Assembly (NCBI GenBank): GCA_030148425.1
Contig: JASBTM010000006.1
Coordinates: 1 to 64,000 of the forward strand
DNA length: 64,000 nt
Direction of reading: 5' to 3'
Source of the DNA: Hyphomicrobium sp.
GTDB taxonomy: Bacteria; Pseudomonadota; Alphaproteobacteria; Rhizobiales; Hyphomicrobiaceae
Shown in pieces: positions 48,595-57,290 of this stretch. Numbering within the stretch: position 1 is the first letter of the stretch; each line of letters opens with the position of its first letter. Both the position numbers and the translations under genes were made by a program. The notes beneath the pieces are model-generated. The model was not told the DNA's origin. It searched no databases and saw nothing but the letters and a program-made list of their open reading frames with translations.

Positions 48595-48999
48595 TGGGTG
48601 TCTCCTGATCACGTAGGACTGCGCCGGCCTTCGTGGCGTCCTGAAAGGGGTGCGTTCGCGATGAGGGTTTAGGTCAATGGGACCGGGGCGCGGAGCGCGC
48701 GGCGTCTGCAAAGGCCGACCAACGGAGCGTTCGCCCGTTAGCGATATGTTTACCACCCAACTGCCGAACCGCCTGTTCCGCAGGGAACACTTCGATCAGC
48801 GGCGGACCGGCTTTCTTCGTCGAAGACGCAGCTGAACGTCCCGATTTGCGGTGTGTTGAAACCGATTTCTAACCCTAAGCCGCATGATCCAATTCTGTCT
48901 GTTGCTTGACAGCCGTGCGCGTCGCAGTCGTTTACCAAGGGCTCACCGCTGTCAATTTATGCCTGTGCTCTGCATTTGCTGAGTAGCGCGGTTCTCTTG
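48595..48999. other. Intergenic region between divergent genes
   Basis: 405 bp without a supported gene. It must hold the promoters for the Gly/His-rich protein (leftward) and the glycosyltransferase (rightward). A TTGACA at 48905-48910 could be a -35 box for the latter, but no good -10 box stands at the right distance. Confidence 0.3.
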
Positions 49000-50502
49000 A
49001 TGGTCGACAAATCGGATTCAGCCCACTCGATCTTCCAAGGCGCCTCGTCACGCGGGGAGAGGGCCGTCGGCTTGCTCAAAGCGCTCATTTTCAATCGACG
49101 CGGTAGCGCCTCCCGCCCAGGATTGCTTTTTGCGGTGGCGGCCGCCGATTTTGTATCGATCATAGTAGCTTGGCCTATCGCTCGACTTATTCTCGGTGAG
49201 GGAGCCTCGCCGAGCTGGGCAAGCTTCGCGATGGTGTCGTTCGTAGCCATCCTGACGATTGCGACGCTTCGATCGCAGTGGTCCTACACAATACCCGCGC
49301 TTCGTAAGCTCGGACCGCAGGTGTTCAAGGTCATCGCGGCGGTTTGCATCGTGATGATCGTCGTATCGGGAATACTTTTTCTGTTTGACGCCTCTGCTGC
49401 ATCGGCGCGGGAGATCGCTGCCTGGATGGAAGTATCGGCGCTGCTGCTGCTTTTCGTTCGGGTGGTAGCAAGCGACGCGATGCGTCGGCTTACGCGTTCC
49501 GGTGCACTCGTTCGGCGGACCGTCATTGTGGGCGGTGGCAAAGATGCCGAGGACCTGATCCGCGCCCTGAAATCAGATGCCGACAATCACATGCGCATTC
49601 TGGGCATCTTCGACGACCGTCAAGGAGACCGGTCTGCCGGTGACTTTGGCGGCATTGCCCGTCTCGGCACATTTCAAGACCTAACGGAATTCTGCCGCCG
49701 GGCAGGCGTTGATCTCCTCATCGTCACGCTGCCGCCGCGAGCTGAAGAGCGGCTGATGCACATTCTCGAAAAGCTTTTCACTCTCGAAGTCGATGTGCGG
49801 ATTTCGGCATTGAATTCCAAGCTGCGTATCACGTCGCGCGCGTACAGCTATGTCGGTCAAGTCCCGATGCTAGCGGCGATGGACAAGCCGTTGGATGATT
49901 GGGATCACGTCCTCAAGAATCTGGAGGATCGCCTCATCGGCGCTTTGCTGCTTATCCTGGCGGCTCCAGTAATGCTGCTTACTGCAATTGCAGTCCGTCT
50001 CGACAGCAACGGTCCGATATTATTTCGTCAGAAGCGATATGGCTTCAACAACGAGCTTATCGAGGTCCTGAAGTTCCGCTCGATGTATGTCGAGAAGCAG
50101 GACGTGACAGCAGACAATCTCGTTACCCGCGACGATCCTCGCGTGACGCGGGTCGGCCGCATCATTCGCCGGATGAGCATCGATGAGTTACCGCAACTCA
50201 TCAATGTCGTAAGGGGTGAGATGTCTCTCGTCGGGCCACGCCCGCACGCCACGGGCGCAAAGGCCGACCGCGATCTATATGAGAATGTCATGCAGGGCTA
50301 TTTCGCCCGCCATCGCATGAAGCCTGGTGTTACGGGCTGGGCGCAGATCAACGGATGGCGTGGTGAAACCGACACCCGCGAAAAGCTGGTTCAACGCGTT
50401 GAGCACGATCTCTACTATATCGACAATTGGTCGATGTTTCTTGATCTCTATATCCTCGCGATGACGCCGGTATCCCTTCTGAAGGGCAAGAACGCCTACT
50501 AG
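49000..50502 (+). CDS. Undecaprenyl-phosphate sugar phosphotransferase (exopolysaccharide priming)
   Basis: 500 residues from the ATG at 49000. Four to five membrane helices in the first 160 residues ([34 protein letters not shown]) are followed by a Rossmann-like CoA-binding-type domain ([19 protein letters not shown] near 178). The C-terminal bacterial sugar transferase domain holds a membrane helix ([20 protein letters not shown]), [20 protein letters not shown]-like [12 protein letters not shown], the [20 protein letters not shown] core and [15 protein letters not shown]. It is of the WcaJ/ExoY-like polyisoprenyl-phosphate hexose-1-phosphate transferase type, which loads the first sugar on the lipid carrier. 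No other polysaccharide genes flank it. Confidence 0.9.
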   Translation: MVDKSDSAHSIFQGASSRGERAVGLLKALIFNRRGSASRPGLLFAVAAADFVSIIVAWPIARLILGEGASPSWASFAMVSFVAILTIATLRSQWSYTIPALRKLGPQVFKVIAAVCIVMIVVSGILFLFDASAASAREIAAWMEVSALLLLFVRVVASDAMRRLTRSGALVRRTVIVGGGKDAEDLIRALKSDADNHMRILGIFDDRQGDRSAGDFGGIARLGTFQDLTEFCRRAGVDLLIVTLPPRAEERLMHILEKLFTLEVDVRISALNSKLRITSRAYSYVGQVPMLAAMDKPLDDWDHVLKNLEDRLIGALLLILAAPVMLLTAIAVRLDSNGPILFRQKRYGFNNELIEVLKFRSMYVEKQDVTADNLVTRDDPRVTRVGRIIRRMSIDELPQLINVVRGEMSLVGPRPHATGAKADRDLYENVMQGYFARHRMKPGVTGWAQINGWRGETDTREKLVQRVEHDLYYIDNWSMFLDLYILAMTPVSLLKGKNAY

Positions 50503-50734
50503 CGGGGACCGGAAGCAGTCTGTTCTTCGACCTTTTGGCCGACATGATCTCGCCCGCCGCCAGTGTTACGGGTAATGCTTCCAAGGGCGACAGGATACGG
50601 TGCGTTGCGGCATCGAAATTTTCGCACAAGGGTCATGCCCGCGTATCTTTACGGACCGCTTGGCTGAAATTTGCAGGTTTGCTAGGCTTTAAAATACGGC
50701 GGTCGCGCCGCGCTCGTGCCTGCGGGAGTTTCGC

Positions 50735-51526
50735 ATTTTTTATTTCATCCGACAGGGACGGGCGGCAGTCGCCGCCGTTATCTCAGCTCTCGGCTTAGCA
50801 GCTTGCGTTGCGCTTCCGGCGACCGCGCAGGAGGGCCCTCCAGTCGACACCGCGCTTGTCGTTTCCGTCGATGTTTCCAATTCCGTCGATGAAGGTCGAT
50901 ACAAGCTACAAATGGAAGGCATCGCCAAGGCGCTCGAAGATCCGGGCGTCATCGAGGCGATAACGGGCGGATCGAGCGGTGGCATTCTCTTTTCGATGGT
51001 GACGTGGGCGGATACGCCGTCGTTCGTCATTCCCTGGATCAGAATTGCAAACAAAGCCGATGCGCTCGCCGCTGCGAAGCGCGTGCGCTCATTGCCTCAA
51101 CAGGGTGGCGAATTCACGTGCATGACGCGAATGCTGCGCTCGGCAAACGATAAGATCGTGCCGCAGATTCCGGCGAAAGCAGCGCGCATCATCATCGACG
51201 TCTCGGGGGACGGTCCGGACAACTGCAATGCCGAGGAGCCAATCGAAAAGGTTCGCGACGAACTCGTCAGCAATGGCGTGACGATCAACGGCCTGCCGAT
51301 ATTGCTCAATACGCCCGAGGACTCAGCCTTTTTGCCGAAAGCGGTGCCTGGCGGCGCACATCCGCTGGAACAGTGGTATCGTCAGCACGTCATGGGCGGC
51401 CCGAGCAGCTTCGTGCTGCCGGCGCAGGGCTACGGCGATTTCGAGCGCGCCATTCGGCAAAAATTTATCGTGGAAGTGAGCGATTTGGCATCGCGTCACT
51501 ATTCGATGACGGCTTCCCAACGATAA
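50735..51526 (+). CDS. Exported DUF1194 (VWA-like) protein with apparent ATT start
   Basis: 263 residues if translation begins at ATT 50735. There is no ATG, GTG or TTG in frame between the stop at 50690 and the ATG at 50912, which is inside the domain. The ATT has GGGAG six bases before it. From there the frame reads as a clean signal peptide (two Arg, then AAVAAVISALGLAACVAL, then PATAQ). The domain follows: TALVVSVDVSNSVDEGRY with a MIDAS-like DxSxS, RIIIDVSGDGPDNC, GVTINGLPILL and VMGGPSSFVLPAQGYGDF. These are hallmarks of DUF1194. The function is unknown; homologues are exported and probably bind a divalent metal. If ATT is not used, a sequencing error or a frameshift must explain the missing start. 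Confidence 0.8.
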   Translation: MFYFIRQGRAAVAAVISALGLAACVALPATAQEGPPVDTALVVSVDVSNSVDEGRYKLQMEGIAKALEDPGVIEAITGGSSGGILFSMVTWADTPSFVIPWIRIANKADALAAAKRVRSLPQQGGEFTCMTRMLRSANDKIVPQIPAKAARIIIDVSGDGPDNCNAEEPIEKVRDELVSNGVTINGLPILLNTPEDSAFLPKAVPGGAHPLEQWYRQHVMGGPSSFVLPAQGYGDFERAIRQKFIVEVSDLASRHYSMTASQR

Positions 51527-51541
51527 ATTCTCGCCGTTTGC

Positions 51542-51781
51542 TCAGATCTTGTCTTCGCTGGTCGAGCCGCAGTGCCAGCGCTTGACCTGCCAGCCTGGAT
51601 GCTCTTCCGACCATTTCGCGAAGTGCGGGGGTGCCTGGACCATGCAGGTCATGGCGTCGATATCCGCATCAATCGGAATTTTGTAATCGCGGCAAACGTT
51701 TGGATCGTTTGCGAGGCAAGCGGAGAGTATGATCGCAAGCATGAGGATGATCCCGGAAGGCGCGTCGTCAATCGTCACCAT
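51542..51781 (-). CDS. Small putative lipoprotein
   Basis: 79 residues. The hydrophobic segment GIILMLAIILSAC ends in a lipobox-like LSAC. The mature part has three more cysteines and the pattern APPHFAKWSEEHPGWQVKRWHC, which recurs in short exported Rhizobiales proteins. No function is known. It converges with the DUF1194 gene and lies 60 bp upstream of fhcC... on the opposite end of that operon, so no link to C1 metabolism is implied. Confidence 0.6.
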   Translation of the reverse strand: MVTIDDAPSGIILMLAIILSACLANDPNVCRDYKIPIDADIDAMTCMVQAPPHFAKWSEEHPGWQVKRWHCGSTSEDKI

Positions 51782-51841
51782 ACCGTGACGTCACGCTTCC
51801 GGAATTCGTTTCAACACGCCGACCGGCAAAAAAGATGCGGC

Positions 51842-52654
51842 TTAGGCTGACGGAAGAAGGATCTCGCCCCGGCCGATCGTTGCCGTATCGCCGCCGATCT
51901 TCTGCACAAACAATGGCATAGGCTTCGGAGCCAACGCTCCAAGCGTGGATTTCAGATAGCGAGAGATGATGCGCACGATCACGAGATCGTGTTTGCCGCA
52001 ATCGACGAATGTGGGCAGCAAGCTCTCGACGCTCGGCCCGATCAGCGTACCGCGGCGCATCATGAGGCCGGGCTCCGCGCCGAAACCGCCTTCTGCCCAG
52101 ATCGTGCCGCCGATCATGCGCGACCCTGTGCCGGGACCTGTCTTGCCTTTTACGACAACGACGCCGCGACGCATCTTGTCACCGGCGCGGGCGCCGACGC
52201 TACCCTCGACGACCGTAGTGCCGCCGAGCATGCCGAAGCGTTCACCGGTCGCCACGCCGCCAAGGTTGTCACCGGCGTTGCCGGAGACGAAGATCATGCC
52301 GCCGGTCGACCCCGAGGAAAGGAAGTCGCCAGCGTTGCCGCGAATTTCGAGCTTGCCGCCCGACATCTTGCGGCCCGCAAACGATCCAACGTTGCCGACG
52401 ACGCGAATTGTGCCGCCATCAAGCTCGTCGCCGACAAAAACGATCGCCGACGTCGCGCCTTCGATGGTTAAGGTGTCTCCGGCCGTTCCCGAGATCTCAA
52501 ACGCATCGCCGAGCGCCAATCCGCCCTTTTCGATGCCGACGTCGAGCCGGGCGAGATCGTACGGCGACAAGGCCGCAAGCTTGGCAGGTGTAATGCCGGC
52601 GAGGTTGATCCGCTCCGTCGCGGGCGCTTTCAAGCGCAGCGTAAGACCGCTCAT
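51842..52654 (-). CDS. fhcC: Formyltransferase/hydrolase complex subunit C
   Basis: 270 residues. The centre is a run of ~20-residue repeats with Gly at the turns (GGTIRVVGNVGSFAGRKMSG, GGKLEIRGNAGDFLSSGSTG, GGMIFVSGNAGDNLGGVATG), the parallel beta-helix shared with FwdC/FmdC and with glutamate synthase C-terminal domains. It is a structural subunit of the Fhc complex, which takes formyl from formyl-H4MPT and releases formate. Its start overlaps the fhcD stop by one base. Confidence 0.93.
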   Translation of the reverse strand: MSGLTLRLKAPATERINLAGITPAKLAALSPYDLARLDVGIEKGGLALGDAFEISGTAGDTLTIEGATSAIVFVGDELDGGTIRVVGNVGSFAGRKMSGGKLEIRGNAGDFLSSGSTGGMIFVSGNAGDNLGGVATGERFGMLGGTTVVEGSVGARAGDKMRRGVVVVKGKTGPGTGSRMIGGTIWAEGGFGAEPGLMMRRGTLIGPSVESLLPTFVDCGKHDLVIVRIISRYLKSTLGALAPKPMPLFVQKIGGDTATIGRGEILLPSA

Positions 52655-53559
52655 CAGATCAGATCCTTCAAATGATAATGATGCTGGCCGAGCTTGCCGC
52701 CGTAGTTGCCGGCGGTGATGCGGGTGACGCCGCGGCTGGCGCCGACATCGGTCACGGCCTTGAGGCCAGCGCGCATGGCATCAGCGACTGCCTTCGACGT
52801 CAGGCCGTCGATGACGATCTCGAGCACCGCAAGCGTATCGGGTGACAGTTCACTGTGCTTGATCGTTCCGCGAAGCGTCGGACAGAACGCATCGTTGGAG
52901 GAGGCGTGCATGCCCGCGTATTTCGCGCCGACTTTCGAGCCCGAGCGGACGATGCCGCCAGGGAAGGGCGTGATGACGTCGTCGATTTTGGCGATCTCTT
53001 CGACGGCGTGCTCCGCCGTTTCGAGAAGACCTTTGCGATCGCGGCCGAGGATCAGCATGTTGCCGCCGCCGACGGCGTCCGTCGTAATGCCGGTGTCTTC
53101 CTCGATGATGAACTCGCCGTCCATGACGGGAACGCGCCAGTAGCGGCTGTCACCAAGCTTCTTAGCGGTTTGATAGCCGTCACCGAACAGGCGCGTGCCC
53201 TTGCCGAGCGGCATCGTCTTCTCGGCTTTGAGGCCAGCGTAGCAAGCCGAGCCGGGGCTCGTTAGCACGCACTGACCGATACGATTGCGGACCTGCGGAA
53301 GGAGCGCATCCGGCGAGAAACCGAATATCAGAATGCGCACGCCGGGACGGCCGTCCGGCGTTTCGTCTTCCGAGAGCTCCTTATCGATGCCGCATTCGGC
53401 GCCAGCGCCGATGACGGACGTTCCGAAGCCGGTTGCGACAGTGGCCGCGATTTTCGCCCACTTCATCGAGTCCGCGGTGATGATGATACCGGTGCCGCTC
53501 ATGCCGAAGGCTTCGGCGAAGGTATCGTCGATCAGGATGCCGTTGACGGTCTTGCTCAT
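52654..53559 (-). CDS. fhcD: Formylmethanofuran:H4MPT formyltransferase subunit
   Basis: 301 residues. It opens with VNGILIDDTFAEAFGMSGTG, the Ftr family start, and contains GAGAECGIDKELSEDETPDG, the conserved ITTDAVGGGNMLILGR and KYAGMHASSNDAFCPTLRG. The enzyme moves the formyl group between formyl-H4MPT and the methanofuran analogue. It overlaps fhcA by 4 bp (ATGA) and fhcC by one base, so all are translationally coupled. Confidence 0.95.
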   Translation of the reverse strand: MSKTVNGILIDDTFAEAFGMSGTGIIITADSMKWAKIAATVATGFGTSVIGAGAECGIDKELSEDETPDGRPGVRILIFGFSPDALLPQVRNRIGQCVLTSPGSACYAGLKAEKTMPLGKGTRLFGDGYQTAKKLGDSRYWRVPVMDGEFIIEEDTGITTDAVGGGNMLILGRDRKGLLETAEHAVEEIAKIDDVITPFPGGIVRSGSKVGAKYAGMHASSNDAFCPTLRGTIKHSELSPDTLAVLEIVIDGLTSKAVADAMRAGLKAVTDVGASRGVTRITAGNYGGKLGQHHYHLKDLI

Positions 53560-55220
53560 GCTACGCGGGCCCCGGTCGGTTGAATGATCAGCGAGCCACG
53601 GCCGCCATTGATGATTTCGTCATCGGAGAGGCGGAAGTTATCCATGCGCACCGTATGATAATCATCGAAATAAGGCTTGAGCGACTTCTCGATGCCTGGA
53701 TCGTAAGACGGCCGCGCGACGTGCGTTGCGCCGTTGACGACCTTGATGATCTTGCCATTGCGCACGATAAGTTCGCCGTTCTTGAAGAGCAGCTCCGGCG
53801 TCGTGAACATCGCTTCGCGATCCGGATTGTCATCGTAGACTGTGATATCGGCCCACGCGCCGACGCCGAGCTGACCACGATCCTTGAGACCGAGGCTGCG
53901 AGCCGGACCAGCGCGCGTCATGATCGCAATTTCGTAGAGCGAATATTCGCGATCGAGGGACGCCAGCGTCGAATACTTCAGCGCATCCGGGTTGATCTTC
54001 TGCATCATGTCGTTGCGGAAAGCTTTATCCATCAGCAAGCGGATGAGATGCGGGTACCAGGTGAACGGACCGCCGTTCGGATGATCGGTCGTCAGGAACA
54101 GGCGCCACGGGTCGTTGATGAGCAGGAACAACTCGAGGCCGATAGCCCATTGCAGCGCGTTGACGAAGCTCTTGTCGCGATACTTGAACGGGACGACGCC
54201 GCAACCGGCATCGCACTCGATGTCCATCACGACCCATTTCTTCGGGGTCGCGGAGCGCGACGTTATGAACTGCCGCATTGAGTCGCCCGACGCCGTGCAC
54301 GTCTGGCCGAACATAACCTGGCCAACGTCGCACGAGACATTCGGATTGGTGTTGATCGCTTCTGCGACCGGCGCGGCCGCGGACGAAAACTTCAGATCGC
54401 CTTCCGTTCCATAGCTGTGGAACTGAATGTGCGTGAGATGGATCGGCAGTCCCTCAGCGCCTTTGATCGTTTCGAGGGTCGTTTCGTAGCCGCCCGGAAC
54501 GCCAAGGTTACAGCCGTGAATATGAAGCGGGTGGACGACACCGAGCTCTTTCAGGCCACGCGCCAAGGTCACGATGATGTCCCGCGGAGTGACGCCGTAA
54601 TAGACGTGCTTCTCGTTGAGATCGAGCTTGCGCTGATTGAACTTGAAGGCGCTGATCCCGCCGGGATTGACGACCTTGACGGCGATTGCCTGCGCCGCGT
54701 GCATCGTCCAGGCGATGTAATCCTTGATCGCCGAGAAATCTTTCTTGCCGGCAAGCTGGCGAAGGAAGAAGTCATCCGAGCCGAGCATGACAAACGCGCC
54801 TTTGTCGATGATCGACGTGTCGGCCATCTCCATGTGCGCCTGGCGGGCGTTGGCGGGAAGCATCGCCGGCTCGAAAGCGGCGGTGTAGCCCATCTCGGCG
54901 TAGCGATAGCCCGTTAGCATCGTTGACGGGACAGCGTGGCCGACGCCCGCGCGCGTCAAGTCTGTGCGGGCGACCGTGTCGTGCATGTGGTCTTCGGGAA
55001 GCATCATGCGGGCGATCGTCATCTTGCCGCCGCCGATGTGCGAATGCGGGTCGATGCCGCCCGCCATCACCACTTTGCCATGGACCGCATACTCGTGGTC
55101 GACCTTGGCGTTCGGATCCGGAGAGACGATACGGCCGTCCTCAATGAAGATGTCGCGGACTTCGCCGTCGACCCCGTTTGCGGGATCGTAGACTTTGCCG
55201 CCGGTGAGCTTGATGAGCAT
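53556..55220 (-). CDS. fhcA: Formyltransferase/hydrolase complex subunit A
   Basis: 554 residues, an amidohydrolase-fold subunit that hydrolyses formyl-methanofuran to formate. The metal motif MAGGIDPHSHIGGG lies near residue 51. PLHIHGCNLGVPGGYE (near 228) and THIQFHSYGTEGD supply further His ligands. FLTTDHPNGGPFTWYPHL near 376 carries the catalytic Asp region. The C-terminal DRGQLGVGAWADITVYDDNP is typical of amidohydrolases. It is downstream of fhcB by 19 bp. Confidence 0.95.
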   Translation of the reverse strand: MLIKLTGGKVYDPANGVDGEVRDIFIEDGRIVSPDPNAKVDHEYAVHGKVVMAGGIDPHSHIGGGKMTIARMMLPEDHMHDTVARTDLTRAGVGHAVPSTMLTGYRYAEMGYTAAFEPAMLPANARQAHMEMADTSIIDKGAFVMLGSDDFFLRQLAGKKDFSAIKDYIAWTMHAAQAIAVKVVNPGGISAFKFNQRKLDLNEKHVYYGVTPRDIIVTLARGLKELGVVHPLHIHGCNLGVPGGYETTLETIKGAEGLPIHLTHIQFHSYGTEGDLKFSSAAAPVAEAINTNPNVSCDVGQVMFGQTCTASGDSMRQFITSRSATPKKWVVMDIECDAGCGVVPFKYRDKSFVNALQWAIGLELFLLINDPWRLFLTTDHPNGGPFTWYPHLIRLLMDKAFRNDMMQKINPDALKYSTLASLDREYSLYEIAIMTRAGPARSLGLKDRGQLGVGAWADITVYDDNPDREAMFTTPELLFKNGELIVRNGKIIKVVNGATHVARPSYDPGIEKSLKPYFDDYHTVRMDNFRLSDDEIINGGRGSLIIQPTGARVA

Positions 55221-55239
55221 TTCGATCTCGGAAATTGGC

Positions 55240-56511
55240 CTAGAGGGCAGCTTCGATTTTTTCGAGCACGTCGGCCGCGCTGGGAAGGTTCGACTGGCGC
55301 AGCTTCTTCAGCGGCAGCGATACGACGTTGTCGACGCGCACCATCGTGCCGGCATGGTCGACGCCGGGCGTGCCGACGGGAATGTAGACCTTTGGTGTGC
55401 GAGCCGACTTGAAGCCAGGCGCTGCGAGGAAGATCGTCGGGATGTCAGTATCCGGCGGTGGGATATCCGGCGAAAACGACGACAGCCACAACAGCAGATC
55501 CGCTTCCTTGGCGTCGAGCAGTTTGGTCGCTGAAAAGCGCACGGGATCGTAGTCCGGTGTGCCATCCGCGTACGACACACGAAGCGGGAAGCCCGATTGC
55601 CAGCTGCATACCGCTCCGGCCGATGTCGCGCCGTCGTTGCCGCCAAGCGAGAGGCCAGCGAAGCGCGAGGTCAGGTTGATCTCTTTTACGAACTCGGAGA
55701 TGGCCTGAACCGTGAGATCGGCGTTCGGGAAGGTAAGGCTCGGTGGCGCCCAGACGATGACGCCATAGCTCGCCGCCTTGCAGCGCTCGAGAAGATCTTC
55801 GACAGCCGCGCGGGGAAGACCGGCAATGGTGTCGCCGGAGACCGCGCCGCCCTTGTTCATCGCGCGCATGGCGTCGAGAATTTCGGCGATGCGATCGGCT
55901 TTGGCCGGAATTGTCAGAACTTCGCCGATGCGCTTACCCGCGACGGCGGACTGATCGAGACCTTCACCCAGAAACACGACCGTCCGCTTCGGCGGGTTGT
56001 CGGAGAACATCGAGGCCTCGTTGCAAACGATGCGCTCGAAGAAGCGAGGGTGAAGCTTATGGATGTCGCTGCCCGCAACGATAAACAGATCGGCCCGGTT
56101 ACGCGCTTCGGTAAGCGTCGTCAGAACCCAGCCGGAGTTTTGGAGCACGCGGAAATTGCGATATTGTCCTTCGCTCAGCGCATGGTCGACGACGCCGCCG
56201 CCCTTTTCGGCAAGGGCGATTGCAGCGCGGATGCCGTCGACATCGGTTCCGAGGCCGCCGAAGACCGGAAGACGGCTCTCTTTGATCAGACGCGCCGCGG
56301 CGGTAATAGCCTCATCGAGAGACACGTCCTTGCCGTCGATTTGCGGCTTCGGCTCGCTTAACGGCCGTTCGAAGCCTGCAACCGATTTAACGCAGCCGTT
56401 CTTCAGGACTTTCAGTCCATCTCCGGACGGGCCGATGTCGAGATCATCGCAAAGGATACCGCAGAAGGGGCAGGCGACATTCTCGTGATGGTTCGCGCCG
56501 TTCCTCGACAT
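55240..56511 (-). CDS. fhcB: Formyltransferase/hydrolase complex subunit B
   Basis: 423 residues from the ATG at 56511. A TTG at 56523 lies better placed after GAGGAG, so the start is uncertain by four codons. The protein is a relative of the molybdopterin/tungsten subunit FwdB/FmdB of methanogens. In characterised methylotroph Fhc the B subunit is regarded as having no pterin-based redox chemistry and a structural role. Here four cysteines (Cys14, 17, 21 and 40; CPFCGILCDD, then NGCVK) keep the spacing of a formate-dehydrogenase-type 4Fe-4S site. It is the first gene of fhcBADC, divergent from the MxaD-like gene with 236 bp between. Confidence 0.93.
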   Translation of the reverse strand: MSRNGANHHENVACPFCGILCDDLDIGPSGDGLKVLKNGCVKSVAGFERPLSEPKPQIDGKDVSLDEAITAAARLIKESRLPVFGGLGTDVDGIRAAIALAEKGGGVVDHALSEGQYRNFRVLQNSGWVLTTLTEARNRADLFIVAGSDIHKLHPRFFERIVCNEASMFSDNPPKRTVVFLGEGLDQSAVAGKRIGEVLTIPAKADRIAEILDAMRAMNKGGAVSGDTIAGLPRAAVEDLLERCKAASYGVIVWAPPSLTFPNADLTVQAISEFVKEINLTSRFAGLSLGGNDGATSAGAVCSWQSGFPLRVSYADGTPDYDPVRFSATKLLDAKEADLLLWLSSFSPDIPPPDTDIPTIFLAAPGFKSARTPKVYIPVGTPGVDHAGTMVRVDNVVSLPLKKLRQSNLPSAADVLEKIEAAL

Positions 56512-56747
56512 TTCGGATTTCAAATCCAACTCCTCATGACCCTGGGGTCTGGCGATCCCGGGATTCGACCAAAGCACGCGCGGGCAGGTAAAACAACGTT
56601 GTGCAGCCGGTCAAGCACTGCGAATAGGATGATGGTAATGCGACACATTTTGCCGTCTTTGCGTCGAGATTGAACGCCCCTAATGTCCGGGCGCTCGTCC
56701 CAGGGTGCCAAGACTGCCCTTGCACTAGAAATCTCCGGAGGAAATTC

Positions 56748-57290
56748 ATGCTGAAACGCTTGGTGATCGCGGCCACGATCGTGGCTCTGACGCCGCTGTC
56801 TTTGGCTGGCGCTGCATGGGCCCATGGCCCGTCGCGCCAGAAGGTAACGGAAACGATCGAGATTAACGCGCCGGTCGACAAAGTCTGGAAGGTCGTAGGC
56901 AACTTCCAAGACATGAGCTGGCTACCGGTTGTCGAGAAGCTAGAAGGCAAGGGCGGCAACGACGTCAATGCAACCCGGACGCTGACGCTGAAGGGTGGCG
57001 GCACGATCGAAGAGCAGCTCGATAAGTACAGCGCCGAAGATCACATGTACGGCTACGAGATCACTAAGGTCGATCCGAAGGTGTTTCCGGTCGCCGATTA
57101 CTCGTCGCACATCACCGTCGAAGGTGAGGGCGACAAGACGACCGTCACCTGGTGGGGCGGTTTCTATCGCGGCTACATGCTGAATGATCCCCCGCCGGAA
57201 CTCAACGACGAGGCCGCTCTGAAGGCCGTCACGGGTCTCTACAAGGATGGCCTCGCCGCACTGAAGAAAAAAGTCGAAGGCGGCGGCTGA
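56748..57290 (+). CDS. Exported SRPBCC-family protein, MxaD-like
   Basis: 180 residues from the ATG at 56748 with GGAGG before it. The signal peptide ends at AWAHG. The body is a polyketide-cyclase/START-like (SRPBCC) fold (ETIEINAPVDKVWKVVGNF, EEQLDKYSAEDHMYGYEI, TTVTWWGGFYRGYML). This matches the size and fold of MxaD, a periplasmic protein thought to aid methanol dehydrogenase or its contact with cytochrome cL. The xoxF gene lies 3.8 kb downstream on the same strand, so a role with XoxF is plausible but unproved. Its stop is directly followed by the next start. Confidence 0.75.
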   Translation: MLKRLVIAATIVALTPLSLAGAAWAHGPSRQKVTETIEINAPVDKVWKVVGNFQDMSWLPVVEKLEGKGGNDVNATRTLTLKGGGTIEEQLDKYSAEDHMYGYEITKVDPKVFPVADYSSHITVEGEGDKTTVTWWGGFYRGYMLNDPPPELNDEAALKAVTGLYKDGLAALKKKVEGGG

